A model generated the notes under the pieces. That model had not been told where the DNA came from, ran no database searches, and worked only from the letters and a program-made list of their open reading frames with translations. Positions 8,508 to 16,691 of a stretch of DNA of 64,000 nucleotides are shown here, one piece after another. Made by a program: the position numbers and the translations under genes. How positions within the stretch are numbered: position 1 is the first letter of the stretch; every line of letters starts with the position of its first letter. Source of the DNA: Paenibacillus sp. JNUCC32. GTDB taxonomy: Bacteria; Bacillota; Bacilli; Paenibacillales; Paenibacillaceae. The DNA is taken from the NCBI RefSeq assembly GCF_014863545.1, contig NZ_CP062260.1, positions 372,001-436,000 of the forward strand, written 5' to 3'.

Positions 8508-10267
8508 TGAATAGGCTGGATATTCAAGGAATCGGCGTATCGGAGGGTATCCGGATTGCAAAGGCCTATATCTACAAATCTTCGGCGGGGGCCAGCGGCC
8601 AAAGCAGCCCCGAAGGGAATTATATTCCCGATACCTCGGCTGCGATCCAAGACGAGCTTCATAAGCTTCGCGAAGCCAAAGCGGGCTGCACCGAGCAAAT
8701 GGAGAAGCTGATTGAGAAAGCGAAGGAAGCGGTAGGCGAAGAGCAAGCCGGCATTCTTGCGGGACACCGAAAGCTGCTGGACGATCCGGCTTTCTACCCG
8801 AAGATGGAGGCGCGGATCCGGGAGAAATTGGAGACGGCCCCAAGGGCCGTTGCCGAGGTTGTCAACCAAGTCGCTTCCATGTTTGAAGGCATGAGCAATG
8901 ATTATATGAAAGAGCGCGCGACCGACATCCGCGATATCGGCGGCCGTCTTCTCGCCTGTCTGTCGCCTGGGCAATCGCAGGGACTTGCCGGAATCACCGA
9001 GCCGGTGATTCTCGTTGCCGACGATTTGACGCCTTCGGATACGGTGCAGCTGGACCCTGCCTTGGTGGTCGGCTTTATCACCCGTACCGGAGGAGCAACC
9101 TCGCATACTGCGATTCTCGCGCGGTCGCTCGGCATTGCCGCTGTCGTCGGCGCGGGAGACGGGATCGACGGCATCGAGGACGGCGATCTGCTCGTCCTCG
9201 ACGGATCAGCCGGGCTGTGCCTCGCCCGGCCGGAAGCGGCGGAGGCGGAGCAGCATCGGCTCCGCATGCAGCAGGACCTCGAGCGCAGGCAGTCGCTCGA
9301 GGAATACACCGCGCGTCCGGCGGTGACCGCCGACGGTACGCGCGTGGAGCTCGCGGCGAACATCGGCAGCGCCGCGGAAGCCGAGGCCGCCGTCCGGCAG
9401 GGCGCGGACGGCGTGGGTCTGTTCCGCACGGAGTTCCTGTTCATGAACGCCGCGGCCATGCCGGGCGAGGAGGAGCAGTTCCGTGCGTACCAGGAAGCGG
9501 CCCGGCAGATGGAGGGCCGCCCCGTGATCATCCGCACGATGGACATCGGCGGAGATAAGGAGCTTCCGTACCTGCAGCTGCCAAAGGAAACGAATCCCTT
9601 CCTGGGTTACCGTGCAATACGGGTAGGGCTTGTCCGCCAGGAGCTGCTGCGCACGCAGCTGCGGGCCGTGCTGCGGGCCAGCGCCTTCGGTACCGTGAAG
9701 GTCATGTTCCCGATGATCTCCGGTTTGCAAGAATGGAGGCAGGCGAGATCCATCCTGGCGGAAGTGCAGGGTGAATTGAGGGAGGAGGGCGTACCGTTCG
9801 ACGAGAAGATGGAAGTCGGCATTATGGTCGAGATTCCCTCCACGGCCGTGTTGGCAGGACTTTTCGCGGACGAAGTCGATTTCTTCAGCATCGGTACGAA
9901 TGATCTCGTTCAGTACACGGTTGCCGCGGATCGCATGAACGAACACGTAGCGCACCTGTACGATTATTTCCATCCCGCCGTGCTTCAGCTCATCCGCACG
10001 GTGATCGATGCTTCCCATAAGGCCGGTAAATGGACCGGCATGTGCGGCAGCATGGCGGGCGACCCGTTGGCCGCGCCGCTCTTGCTCGGTCTGGGACTTG
10101 ACGAATGGAGCATGGAGGCTGGCAGACTCAGCCCGATCAAGGAAAGGCTCGAAGGATTGGAGCGAGCGGAATGCCGCGATCTGGCGGAACGCATTCTTCG
10201 CCTGGACACGCCCCAAGCCGTTCGTCAGGAGCTGGAGGCATTTTGCAGCGCTAAGATTCCCTGCTGA
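8507..10267 (+). CDS. PTS Enzyme I (phosphoenolpyruvate-protein phosphotransferase)
   Basis: A 586-residue Enzyme I, full length for the family. It has an N-terminal HPr-binding and phosphohistidine domain with active H200 in TRTGGATSHTAIL, then the PEP-utilising barrel with DGVGLFRTEFLFM, IRTMDIGGDKELPYL, GIMVEIPSTAVLA, FFSIGTNDLVQYT and the catalytic Cys in GMCGSMAGDP. It should phosphorylate the HPr encoded immediately upstream (translationally coupled, one-base overlap). The stretch from roughly 9060 to 9560 is clearly richer in G+C than the rest of the gene, while the protein motifs stay intact. A second EI besides the general one is unusual and points to a self-contained PTS. Confidence 0.93.
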   Translation: MNRLDIQGIGVSEGIRIAKAYIYKSSAGASGQSSPEGNYIPDTSAAIQDELHKLREAKAGCTEQMEKLIEKAKEAVGEEQAGILAGHRKLLDDPAFYPKMEARIREKLETAPRAVAEVVNQVASMFEGMSNDYMKERATDIRDIGGRLLACLSPGQSQGLAGITEPVILVADDLTPSDTVQLDPALVVGFITRTGGATSHTAILARSLGIAAVVGAGDGIDGIEDGDLLVLDGSAGLCLARPEAAEAEQHRLRMQQDLERRQSLEEYTARPAVTADGTRVELAANIGSAAEAEAAVRQGADGVGLFRTEFLFMNAAAMPGEEEQFRAYQEAARQMEGRPVIIRTMDIGGDKELPYLQLPKETNPFLGYRAIRVGLVRQELLRTQLRAVLRASAFGTVKVMFPMISGLQEWRQARSILAEVQGELREEGVPFDEKMEVGIMVEIPSTAVLAGLFADEVDFFSIGTNDLVQYTVAADRMNEHVAHLYDYFHPAVLQLIRTVIDASHKAGKWTGMCGSMAGDPLAAPLLLGLGLDEWSMEAGRLSPIKERLEGLERAECRDLAERILRLDTPQAVRQELEAFCSAKIPC

Positions 10268-10321
10268 TTCGTCTTCGAGAATTTCATAGCGAAGCGATTT
10301 CGTTCGCGGCTCCGCAAGAAG

Positions 10322-10352
10322 AAAACCCTTGATGAATCATCAAGGGTTTTTA
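10322..10352 (+). terminator. Terminator of the PTS operon
   Basis: A 14-bp perfect inverted repeat (AAAACCCTTGATGA / TCATCAAGGGTTTT) with a minimal loop and T run, 55 nt after the Enzyme I stop. Confidence 0.9.
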
Positions 10353-10494
10353 GTCTTATTCATTTCAATGTTTCACACCAAGCCATGTCAGAACAACCAG
10401 GGTACCTCGATATGTATTGACCAGGTTCGGAGGACTTCATAGAATGAATAGAGAAGGACTGCCTATTAGAAGCCTCATAGAAAGAGGATGGAAC

Positions 10495-11328
10495 ATGGAA
10501 AACAGTGAAAAGAGCTTTGTGATCAGTATGGAGCGCTTTAAGCCCCACACCTTTCAGGCCGAGCAGGGAGAGGGCCTCTTCCAGTCACATGCCCATGAAT
10601 ACGATGAGCTGACGCTGGTATTGGATGGGGAAGGGTACTACAGCTCTTCTGAACAGAATATCAAGGTAGCTGCCGGCGATCTTATCCTGATACCTGCCCG
10701 GCTTCATCACGGCTTCGTTTGTACGAGGCCTTGGCAGGGGATATCCGTTCATTTCTTCCACGATAGGCTTCCGGTCCATTGCCAATACCTCTTTCATGAA
10801 ATAGAGTCCAAACCACATCGGATCCGGAGCGCCCATCTTCACGAAGATGATATGCGGTGGGCGGAAATCAGTTTTTTTCAGCTGGAGAAAGAATGGAATT
10901 CCAAGAGGCAAGACATCGATGCCTACAACATGATGCGGATTGCCTTTGAGACAACCTTGCTGATATTCCAGCGTAACAGGGAAACGTCGATGCCGACGGC
11001 AGGTACCGATCAAGTCGTATTGGAAGCGATATTAAAAGAAATTCATAGCAGATATCATACACAAATTACGGTTAACGAGCTCGCAGCTCGCCATTTTATT
11101 TCCGAAAGCAATCTCCGCAGGAAGTTCTCGGAATCCTTCGGCGTCTCGCCAAAGCAGTATATCATCAACCTTCGTTTGATGGAGGCTAAACGGCTGTTGC
11201 GACAAACCGATAAGGCGATCGAATCGATCTCCGCCGAGGTGGGCTTTACCTCTTCCAGTCGGTTTTATGAGTTCTTTACGAAATCGAATGGAGCCACACC
11301 GCTTGAATGGCGTAAGCAGAATCCATGA
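10495..11328 (+). CDS. AraC-family regulator with N-terminal cupin
   Basis: A 277-residue protein: cupin sugar-sensing domain over about residues 15-100 (HAHEYDELTLVLDGEGYY, AAGDLILIPARLHHGF), then a C-terminal double helix-turn-helix (ELAARHFISESNLRRKFSES; SISAEVGFTSSSRFYEFFTK). It likely responds to a sugar from plant polysaccharide and controls the adjacent GH43/GH93 genes; this follows from position only. ATG 10495 has GAGG seven bases upstream. An alternative ATG at 10444, with GGAGG ten bases upstream, would add 17 residues before the conserved domain and cannot be excluded. Confidence 0.88.
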   Translation: MENSEKSFVISMERFKPHTFQAEQGEGLFQSHAHEYDELTLVLDGEGYYSSSEQNIKVAAGDLILIPARLHHGFVCTRPWQGISVHFFHDRLPVHCQYLFHEIESKPHRIRSAHLHEDDMRWAEISFFQLEKEWNSKRQDIDAYNMMRIAFETTLLIFQRNRETSMPTAGTDQVVLEAILKEIHSRYHTQITVNELAARHFISESNLRRKFSESFGVSPKQYIINLRLMEAKRLLRQTDKAIESISAEVGFTSSSRFYEFFTKSNGATPLEWRKQNP

Positions 11329-11344
11329 ATCGAATCGTTTATGA

Positions 11345-11376
11345 GGACCGTCCGTCAGGGCGGCCCTTTTCTTTTT
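11345..11376 (+). terminator. Terminator after the AraC regulator
   Basis: GGACCGTCC and GGGCGGCCC form a 9-bp stem with wobble pairs, followed by TTTTCTTTTT. Confidence 0.75.
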
Positions 11377-11409
11377 CGACCGTCGAAAACGATTCGGTAT
11401 TGCTTTATT

Positions 11410-11438
11410 TTGCATATATACTAAAGCGTTTTCATAAT
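11410..11438 (+). promoter_or_regulatory. Promoter of the GH43 gene with overlapping cre-like site
   Basis: TTGCAT (11410-11415), 17-nt spacer, CATAAT (11433-11438). Inside it ACTAAAGCGTTTTCAT (11420-11435) matches the CcpA operator consensus WTGNAARCGNWWWCAW except at two positions in the left arm. This suggests glucose repression of the arabinan-hydrolase genes. Confidence 0.55.
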
Positions 11439-11551
11439 TGTTTGCCCAGAATTCGTCCCTGATAATTAATGGAAGTAAGAAATAAACCGAAGGGGGGACT
11501 TCGCTGAAGGCTTTACCTTGACTGGAATGAAGGGATAAAAGGAGAGAGAGC

Positions 11552-12508
11552 ATGTCAAATCGCACAACGACGTTTAGCAATCCAATCGTAGCAAACGCAG
11601 CCGATCCTTGGGTGCTGAAGCACACGGATGGCTATTATTACTTTATGTCCACGCAGCCGGGTCGCCTGGAACTTACCCGATCCTCCACCTTGACCGGACT
11701 TGCAGAGGGCCGAAGGAAGACCATATGGTCTCCGGAACCGGGAGGTCCCTACAGCTATAACTTGTGGGCACCGGAAATACACGATCTGAATGACAAATGG
11801 TACATCTACTATACGGCTAACGATGGCGGAGGAGACGAATCGCGGGGGCTATGCGTGCTGGAGAACGAACATAGCGATCCGCTCGAAGGCGAATGGGTTT
11901 GGAAAGGGGCGATGAAGACTCCCGTTCCGGGCTTGGACGGCACCGTGATGACGGTACGGAATCGGCTTTATTTTCTATATGCCGGATACGGACATTTTCC
12001 CGAATACGGATCTGCTATTTATATTGCGCAAATGGCTAATCCTTGGACATTGACCGGGGAACACCGCTTGCTAACGGCTCCAACGCTTACGTGGGAAAAA
12101 CAAGGCGGAATGGCCATTAATGAAGGTCCCGTCACGCTGCATAGGAACGGCCGCATTTTTCTGGTTTATTCCGCCAGCACGACCTGGTCCGAGGATTATG
12201 CCCTGGGAATGTTGACGATGGATGAAGATGCCGATCCGATGGATCCGGCTTCATGGCAAAAGTCGTTGGAGCCTGTATTTCGCAAAAGTATAGAGAACGG
12301 AGTCTATGCGACCGGCCACAACAGCTTTACGAGGTCTCCGGATGATCAAGAGGACTGGATCGTCTTCCATGCGCTTCCTTCAGCCGACGCCGATGCGAGC
12401 ATCCGCTCGACGCGCATACAGAAATTCGGCTGGAAACTTGATGGTACGCCTGATTTCGGGGTTCCTTGGAGCGATGCGCATCATCTGCCCGTGCCATCGG
12501 GGGAGTAA
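11552..12508 (+). CDS. Glycoside hydrolase family 43, cytoplasmic (arabinofuranosidase-like)
   Basis: A 318-residue five-bladed beta-propeller hydrolase without signal peptide. The GH43 triad is visible: general base D18 (AADPWVLKHTDGYYYF), pKa-modulating D129 (GLDGTVMTV) and acid E191 (MAINEGPVTL). Family members mostly remove alpha-L-arabinofuranosyl or beta-xylosyl units; the GH93/CBM42 enzyme encoded next favours arabinose. Without a secretion signal it should act on imported oligosaccharides. The protein at 49026-49979 is a close paralogue, identical at most positions along its length. RBS AAGGAGAGAGAG precedes ATG 11552. The 65-nt gap to the next gene suggests cotranscription. Confidence 0.9.
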   Translation: MSNRTTTFSNPIVANAADPWVLKHTDGYYYFMSTQPGRLELTRSSTLTGLAEGRRKTIWSPEPGGPYSYNLWAPEIHDLNDKWYIYYTANDGGGDESRGLCVLENEHSDPLEGEWVWKGAMKTPVPGLDGTVMTVRNRLYFLYAGYGHFPEYGSAIYIAQMANPWTLTGEHRLLTAPTLTWEKQGGMAINEGPVTLHRNGRIFLVYSASTTWSEDYALGMLTMDEDADPMDPASWQKSLEPVFRKSIENGVYATGHNSFTRSPDDQEDWIVFHALPSADADASIRSTRIQKFGWKLDGTPDFGVPWSDAHHLPVPSGE

Positions 12509-12573
12509 TCAATGAACGCCTTTAAACAGGTTTGCATATGAAATGATCCATTATCTATTATGGAGGGATCGAG

Positions 12574-14577
12574 ATGAATACTAGGCTGAAACCTTTTGGG
12601 CTGCTTGCAGTCATCGTTATGCTGTTCATGTCAACCTTAGCCGTGCCAACGGCGCAGGCGGCTGCTATCGGAACGGTTGTTTATAGTAATCCGGCTGAAC
12701 CGGAGCCTTATTATGTAAGGGCGGTCAAGCTTGATAATGGAGATATTCTGACCACCTTCACCCCGCGGTTTCCCGGCAACGCAGGATGGAGCGGCATGCA
12801 GCCCTTTCCCTTTTACAAGAGCACGGACAACGGGGCAACCTGGTCCTTATTCAGTGAAATTGATCCGAATGATTACGAACTGAACCGGAATCAGCAAGGC
12901 ATGACAACGCTGTATGTACTGCCTCAGCAGGTTGGGGATTATCCGGCAGGAACCTTATTGTTTGCATCCACGGATTGGGACAACTCGGCACCGTATACGA
13001 TTCATATCTGGAGAAGCACGGACAACGGCGCCACTTGGCAGTTTCACAGCAACCTGGCTGCAAGGGGAACCGAGGGGACAAAGCGTACATGGGAGCCGGA
13101 GTTTGCGATCACGGCCGATGGCCGGTTGATCTGCTATTACTCGGATGAGCGGAAACCGGGGTATAACCAGGCAATCGCGCAGGAGATTTCCAGTGACGGT
13201 GGACTGACCTGGGGAAATTACAGCATCATTGTGGGTAATCAGGCAGATTGGAATTGGCGTCCGGGGATGCCGCGGGTAATACAAGCGAAGAACGGAAGCT
13301 ATTTCATGTTTTTCGAGATGCTGGGGGCAGCCCCTAACTTTGCGGTCCGGTTCAAAACCTCACCTGATGGCATCAATTGGGGAAGTCCGACGGATCTTGG
13401 CGAGGTTGTAGGAACAGGAATATATCGCGCATCCCAGACACCGGAGGTTGCTTACATCGATGATGGAACCGCGAATGGCCGCTTTTACGTTCGGGGCATG
13501 ACGGATGTGGTTTCTTCCGCTAACAAAATGTTTACGAGCGCCGATTACGGAGCGACCTGGACGCAAATGGACGCGCCGCTGACCGTAAAAGGGTCAAATC
13601 AGAGCACGCCGGCAGCCTGGAGCGGAACGCTGCTGCCGCTGGGCCCGTCATTGCTCCTGGAGGTCAACACCGTAAAAGTGGGGAGCCGAAATGAAATCCG
13701 TGCCAATGTAGCCCAGGTGGATAAGGAATTCTCCATTGTATCCGGGGGGACCTATAAGCTGGTCAATCAGAATAACCAGCTTCTGCTGGATAATGCCGGC
13801 GGCGGTTCGCCGGCCGGGACAAACGTCATCCAGTGGAACGATCTCGGGGCAGATACCCAGTGGTGGCGGTTGGATTACAGAAACGGCGGCTTCTTCCGGG
13901 CAATGAATGTAAACAACAGCCTGATCCTGGATAATCCCAACGGAGCCACGACACCGGGTACAAACGTGATCATGTGGACGAATAATGAATTGGATACTCA
14001 GAGGTGGAAATTTACGCACAAGGGCAACGGATATTACACCAGCATGAACGAGCGCAGCGGATTGATGCTGGACAATGCGGGTGCCGGTTCTCCGGCAGGT
14101 ACCAAGGTCATTCAATGGACGGCCAATGGTTTGGATACGCAGAATTGGAAAGCGGTGCGAGTGGATGCGGAAATTCCGGTCAACCAGCTGGAAAGCTATA
14201 ACATCGCAAACAGTTTTGTTCGTTATCATGATGGCCGAGGGAAGATTGACGGGGGGCAGTACAGCGCTGAATCGCAGTGGAGAATGGTTCCGGGATTGGC
14301 CGATCCATCCGCCGTCTCCATCGAATCGGTGTCCTTTCCAGGTCAATATCTCAGACATCGTGACGGCAAGATTTGGCTGGAGTCCAATAATGATACCGCT
14401 CTGTTTAAACAGGATGCGACATGGAAGTTGCGTACCGGATTTTCAAGTCCATGGGCGGCCTCCTTCGAGTCTTATAACATATCCGGAACATTTATCAGGC
14501 ACCGGGACGGCGTGTTGGAGATCTCGCCGATCACGACTACATTGGATCAGAAGGATGCGACATTTTACGTGAAGTGA
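12574..14577 (+). CDS. Secreted GH93-like exo-arabinanase with ricin-type and CBM42 (AbfB) modules
   Basis: A 667-residue exported protein. Residues 1 to about 31 form a signal peptide (cleavage near AQAAA). Residues about 35-390 are a six-bladed sialidase-type propeller with repeated Asp boxes (STDNGATWS, STDNGATWQ, SSDGGLTWG, TSPDGINWG, SADYGATWT), resembling GH93 exo-1,5-alpha-L-arabinanases. Residues about 392-530 are a ricin-type beta-trefoil with three near-repeats (LLLDNAGGGSPAGTNVIQW, LILDNPNGATTPGTNVIMW, LMLDNAGAGSPAGTKVIQW). The last about 130 residues are an arabinose-binding AbfB domain (LESYNIANSFVRYHDG, SFPGQYLRHRDG, ESYNISGTFIRHRDG). Role: release of arabino-oligosaccharides outside the cell. 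The propeller could also be read as generic sialidase-like, but CBM42 favours arabinan. Confidence 0.85.
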   Translation: MNTRLKPFGLLAVIVMLFMSTLAVPTAQAAAIGTVVYSNPAEPEPYYVRAVKLDNGDILTTFTPRFPGNAGWSGMQPFPFYKSTDNGATWSLFSEIDPNDYELNRNQQGMTTLYVLPQQVGDYPAGTLLFASTDWDNSAPYTIHIWRSTDNGATWQFHSNLAARGTEGTKRTWEPEFAITADGRLICYYSDERKPGYNQAIAQEISSDGGLTWGNYSIIVGNQADWNWRPGMPRVIQAKNGSYFMFFEMLGAAPNFAVRFKTSPDGINWGSPTDLGEVVGTGIYRASQTPEVAYIDDGTANGRFYVRGMTDVVSSANKMFTSADYGATWTQMDAPLTVKGSNQSTPAAWSGTLLPLGPSLLLEVNTVKVGSRNEIRANVAQVDKEFSIVSGGTYKLVNQNNQLLLDNAGGGSPAGTNVIQWNDLGADTQWWRLDYRNGGFFRAMNVNNSLILDNPNGATTPGTNVIMWTNNELDTQRWKFTHKGNGYYTSMNERSGLMLDNAGAGSPAGTKVIQWTANGLDTQNWKAVRVDAEIPVNQLESYNIANSFVRYHDGRGKIDGGQYSAESQWRMVPGLADPSAVSIESVSFPGQYLRHRDGKIWLESNNDTALFKQDATWKLRTGFSSPWAASFESYNISGTFIRHRDGVLEISPITTTLDQKDATFYVK

Positions 14578-14614
14578 ATCATATGAGGGAATAAGCCTTC
14601 TGCAACATAATTAA

Positions 14615-14659
14615 CAAGAGAAGACAGCTGATCAGGCGATCGGCTGCCTTCTTTTCTTG
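14615..14659 (+). terminator. Terminator after the GH93-like gene
   Basis: Long imperfect stem from CAAGAGAAGACAGCTGATC to GATCGGCTGCCTTCTTTTCTTG with loop aggc, T-rich on the 3' side. Confidence 0.85.
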
Positions 14660-14690
14660 CAAAATACAACATTCCACTATCAGTTCTTTT

Positions 14691-14706
14691 ATTGCGAATA
14701 CGAAAT
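14691..14706. promoter_or_regulatory. Candidate operator upstream of the aldolase gene
   Basis: ATTGCGAATACGAAAT has dyad symmetry of the form ATTnCG-N4-CGnAAT and lies 15 nt upstream of the RBS. It could bind an IclR- or GntR-type regulator; none is encoded next to it. Confidence 0.3.
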
Positions 14707-14738
14707 ACTTTTAAATGTAAGGAGGGAGCATAAACTTC

Positions 14739-15374
14739 ATGAATACCATGTCCAGCATTCTGGATAACAAAATAATAGCGATTATCCGCGGCGCCAATTC
14801 AAAAGACGTTTTGAACATGGCAAAGGCGCTGCACGAAGGCGGGGTGAACATTCTAGAAATCACCATGAATTCACCAAACGCATTGTCTGCCATTGAAGAG
14901 ATAACCGTTGAACTTGGAGATCGAGTGGTGGTGGGGGCGGGTACCGTTCTGGACTCTGAAACTGCGCGAGCCGCTATCTTAGCAGGCGCCAAATTCATTC
15001 TGTCTCCTACGGTTGACATAGAAACGATACAAATGGCAAAACGATACGGAGCAGTAAGCATCCCGGGTGCCTTTACTCCGACTGAAATTCTATCAGCCTA
15101 TGAAAATGGCGGCGATATTATCAAAGTGTTTCCTGCGACGTTGGGACCAAGCTTCATTAAAGATATACGCGGACCGCTTCCGCAAATTCCGTTGCTGCCA
15201 ACTGGCGGCATAGGTTTAAACAATATTCAGGAATTTATGAAGGCGGGCGCTATTGGTTGTGGCATTGGAAGCGCACTCGTGAATACGCAGCTGGAGATAA
15301 CAGATGAGTATTTCGTGCAATTAACAGAAAAAGCGAGACAATTTGCTTCAGCTGTACAATCTAACGAGGATTAA
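14739..15374 (+). CDS. dgoA: KDPG/KDPGal aldolase (2-dehydro-3-deoxy-phosphogluconate/galactonate aldolase)
   Basis: A 211-residue class I aldolase of the Eda/DgoA family. The Schiff-base lysine is in IIKVFPATLGPSFI, the catalytic Glu in ILEITMNSP, and the phosphate site in LPTGGIG and GCGIGSALV. It splits a 2-keto-3-deoxy-6-phospho sugar acid to pyruvate and glyceraldehyde 3-phosphate. The D-galactonate dehydratase gene 14 nt downstream points to the galactonate branch, hence DgoA rather than Eda. GGAGGG at 14721 is 12 nt from ATG 14739. The sugar-acid kinase (DgoK) needed between dehydratase and aldolase is not in the window. This gene and the next look more A+T-rich than their flanks. Confidence 0.85.
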   Translation: MNTMSSILDNKIIAIIRGANSKDVLNMAKALHEGGVNILEITMNSPNALSAIEEITVELGDRVVVGAGTVLDSETARAAILAGAKFILSPTVDIETIQMAKRYGAVSIPGAFTPTEILSAYENGGDIIKVFPATLGPSFIKDIRGPLPQIPLLPTGGIGLNNIQEFMKAGAIGCGIGSALVNTQLEITDEYFVQLTEKARQFASAVQSNED

Positions 15375-15388
15375 GGAGTGGATTCATA

Positions 15389-16537
15389 ATGAAAATTACG
15401 GGTTACGAATTATTCCTGGTACCGCCCCGCTGGTTGTTTTTAAAGATGGAGACGGATGAAGGCATTATCGGCTGGGGCGAACCTGTCATAGAAGGAAAGG
15501 CGAGAACGGTAGGAACCGCAGTAGAAGAGTTAATGGAGAATTTAATAGGGAAAGACCCATTAAGAATAGAGGACCATTGGAATCTCATGTATCGATCAGG
15601 CTTTTATCGGGGCGGCCCCATCTTAATGAGTGCGATTTCGGGCATTGATCAAGCCTTATGGGACATCAAAGGGAAATATTATAACGCGCCCGTCCATCAA
15701 TTGCTTGGGGGAAAAGCAAGGGAGTCCATCAAGGTCTATTCATGGATTGGGGGAGATCGTCCTTCAGATGTCGGGAAATCGGCGAAAGAAGTGGTCTCCC
15801 GAGGATTTACAGCCGTAAAAATGAACGGTACGGAAGAACTTCAATATGTCGATTCCTATGAGAAAATAGACCAGGTCATTGAACGCATTGCAGCTGTCAG
15901 GGACGCGGTGGGTCCGTATGTTGGAATCGGCATTGATTTTCACGGTCGCGTGCATAAGCCAATGGCCAAAATCTTAGCCAAAGAGCTGGAGCCTTTTCGC
16001 CCGATGTTTATTGAAGAACCGGTTTTGCCCGAAAATAATGAAGCGCTGCGCGACATCGCTAATCATGTAGCCATCCCTATTGCAACCGGTGAACGAATGT
16101 TCTCCAAATGGGAGTTTAAACGTATATTGATGGATGGATATGTTGATATTATTCAGCCGGATCTATCCCATGCAGGCGGTATTACGGAATGCAAAAAAAT
16201 CATCTCCATGGCTGAAGCGTTTGATGTGGCGGCAGCTCCGCATTGTCCATTAGGACCGATTGCGTTGGCTTCTTGCCTTCAAGTCGATGCGACTTGCCAC
16301 AATGCATTTATTCAAGAACAGAGCCTTGGCATTCATTATAATCAGGGGAGCGATTTACTCGATTACATTGTGGATAATCTTGTGTTCGAGTATGAGAACG
16401 GTTACGTGAAAATACCGGAGGGTCCTGGCTTGGGAATTGAAATCAACGAAGATCATGTGCGAAAAATGGCCGATATCGGACACAATTGGAGAAACCCCGT
16501 TTGGCGGCATACGGATGGAAGCATCGCGGAGTGGTGA
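15389..16537 (+). CDS. dgoD: D-galactonate dehydratase
   Basis: A 382-residue enolase-superfamily protein of the mandelate racemase subgroup, very like E. coli DgoD along its whole length. Recognisable blocks are PPRWLFLKMETDEGIIGWGEP, RSGFYRGGPILMSAISGIDQ, GIDFHGRVHKPMAK, metal ligands in MFIEEPV and TGERM, and the catalytic His in AAPHCPLGPIALA. It converts D-galactonate to 2-keto-3-deoxy-D-galactonate. RBS AAGGAGTGG precedes ATG 15389. It forms a two-gene operon with the aldolase, ending at a strong terminator; no kinase or galactonate transporter is attached. Confidence 0.92.
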   Translation: MKITGYELFLVPPRWLFLKMETDEGIIGWGEPVIEGKARTVGTAVEELMENLIGKDPLRIEDHWNLMYRSGFYRGGPILMSAISGIDQALWDIKGKYYNAPVHQLLGGKARESIKVYSWIGGDRPSDVGKSAKEVVSRGFTAVKMNGTEELQYVDSYEKIDQVIERIAAVRDAVGPYVGIGIDFHGRVHKPMAKILAKELEPFRPMFIEEPVLPENNEALRDIANHVAIPIATGERMFSKWEFKRILMDGYVDIIQPDLSHAGGITECKKIISMAEAFDVAAAPHCPLGPIALASCLQVDATCHNAFIQEQSLGIHYNQGSDLLDYIVDNLVFEYENGYVKIPEGPGLGIEINEDHVRKMADIGHNWRNPVWRHTDGSIAEW

Positions 16538-16610
16538 TAACCCAAACGGATGTCAATCCAAATCATCGGTATTTGTATGTGTTTTGCATATAGCTTCCTA
16601 AGAGCGCCGG

Positions 16611-16648
16611 CAGCCCCTTCTATATCAAGTAGAAGGGGCTGTTTTTTT
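16611..16648 (+). terminator. Terminator of the dgoA-dgoD operon
   Basis: Perfect 12-bp stem CAGCCCCTTCTA / TAGAAGGGGCTG, 7-nt loop, then seven T. Confidence 0.95.
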
Positions 16649-16691
16649 GGGATGTATCCTTTATGAGGGCGTTTTTATAAGTTATCCATGT

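Noticed and set aside
9206..10216. 336-codon minus-strand frame opposite Enzyme I
   Set aside because: Long only because the G+C-rich stretch has few stop codons; His/Arg/Gly-rich translation typical of a shadow frame.
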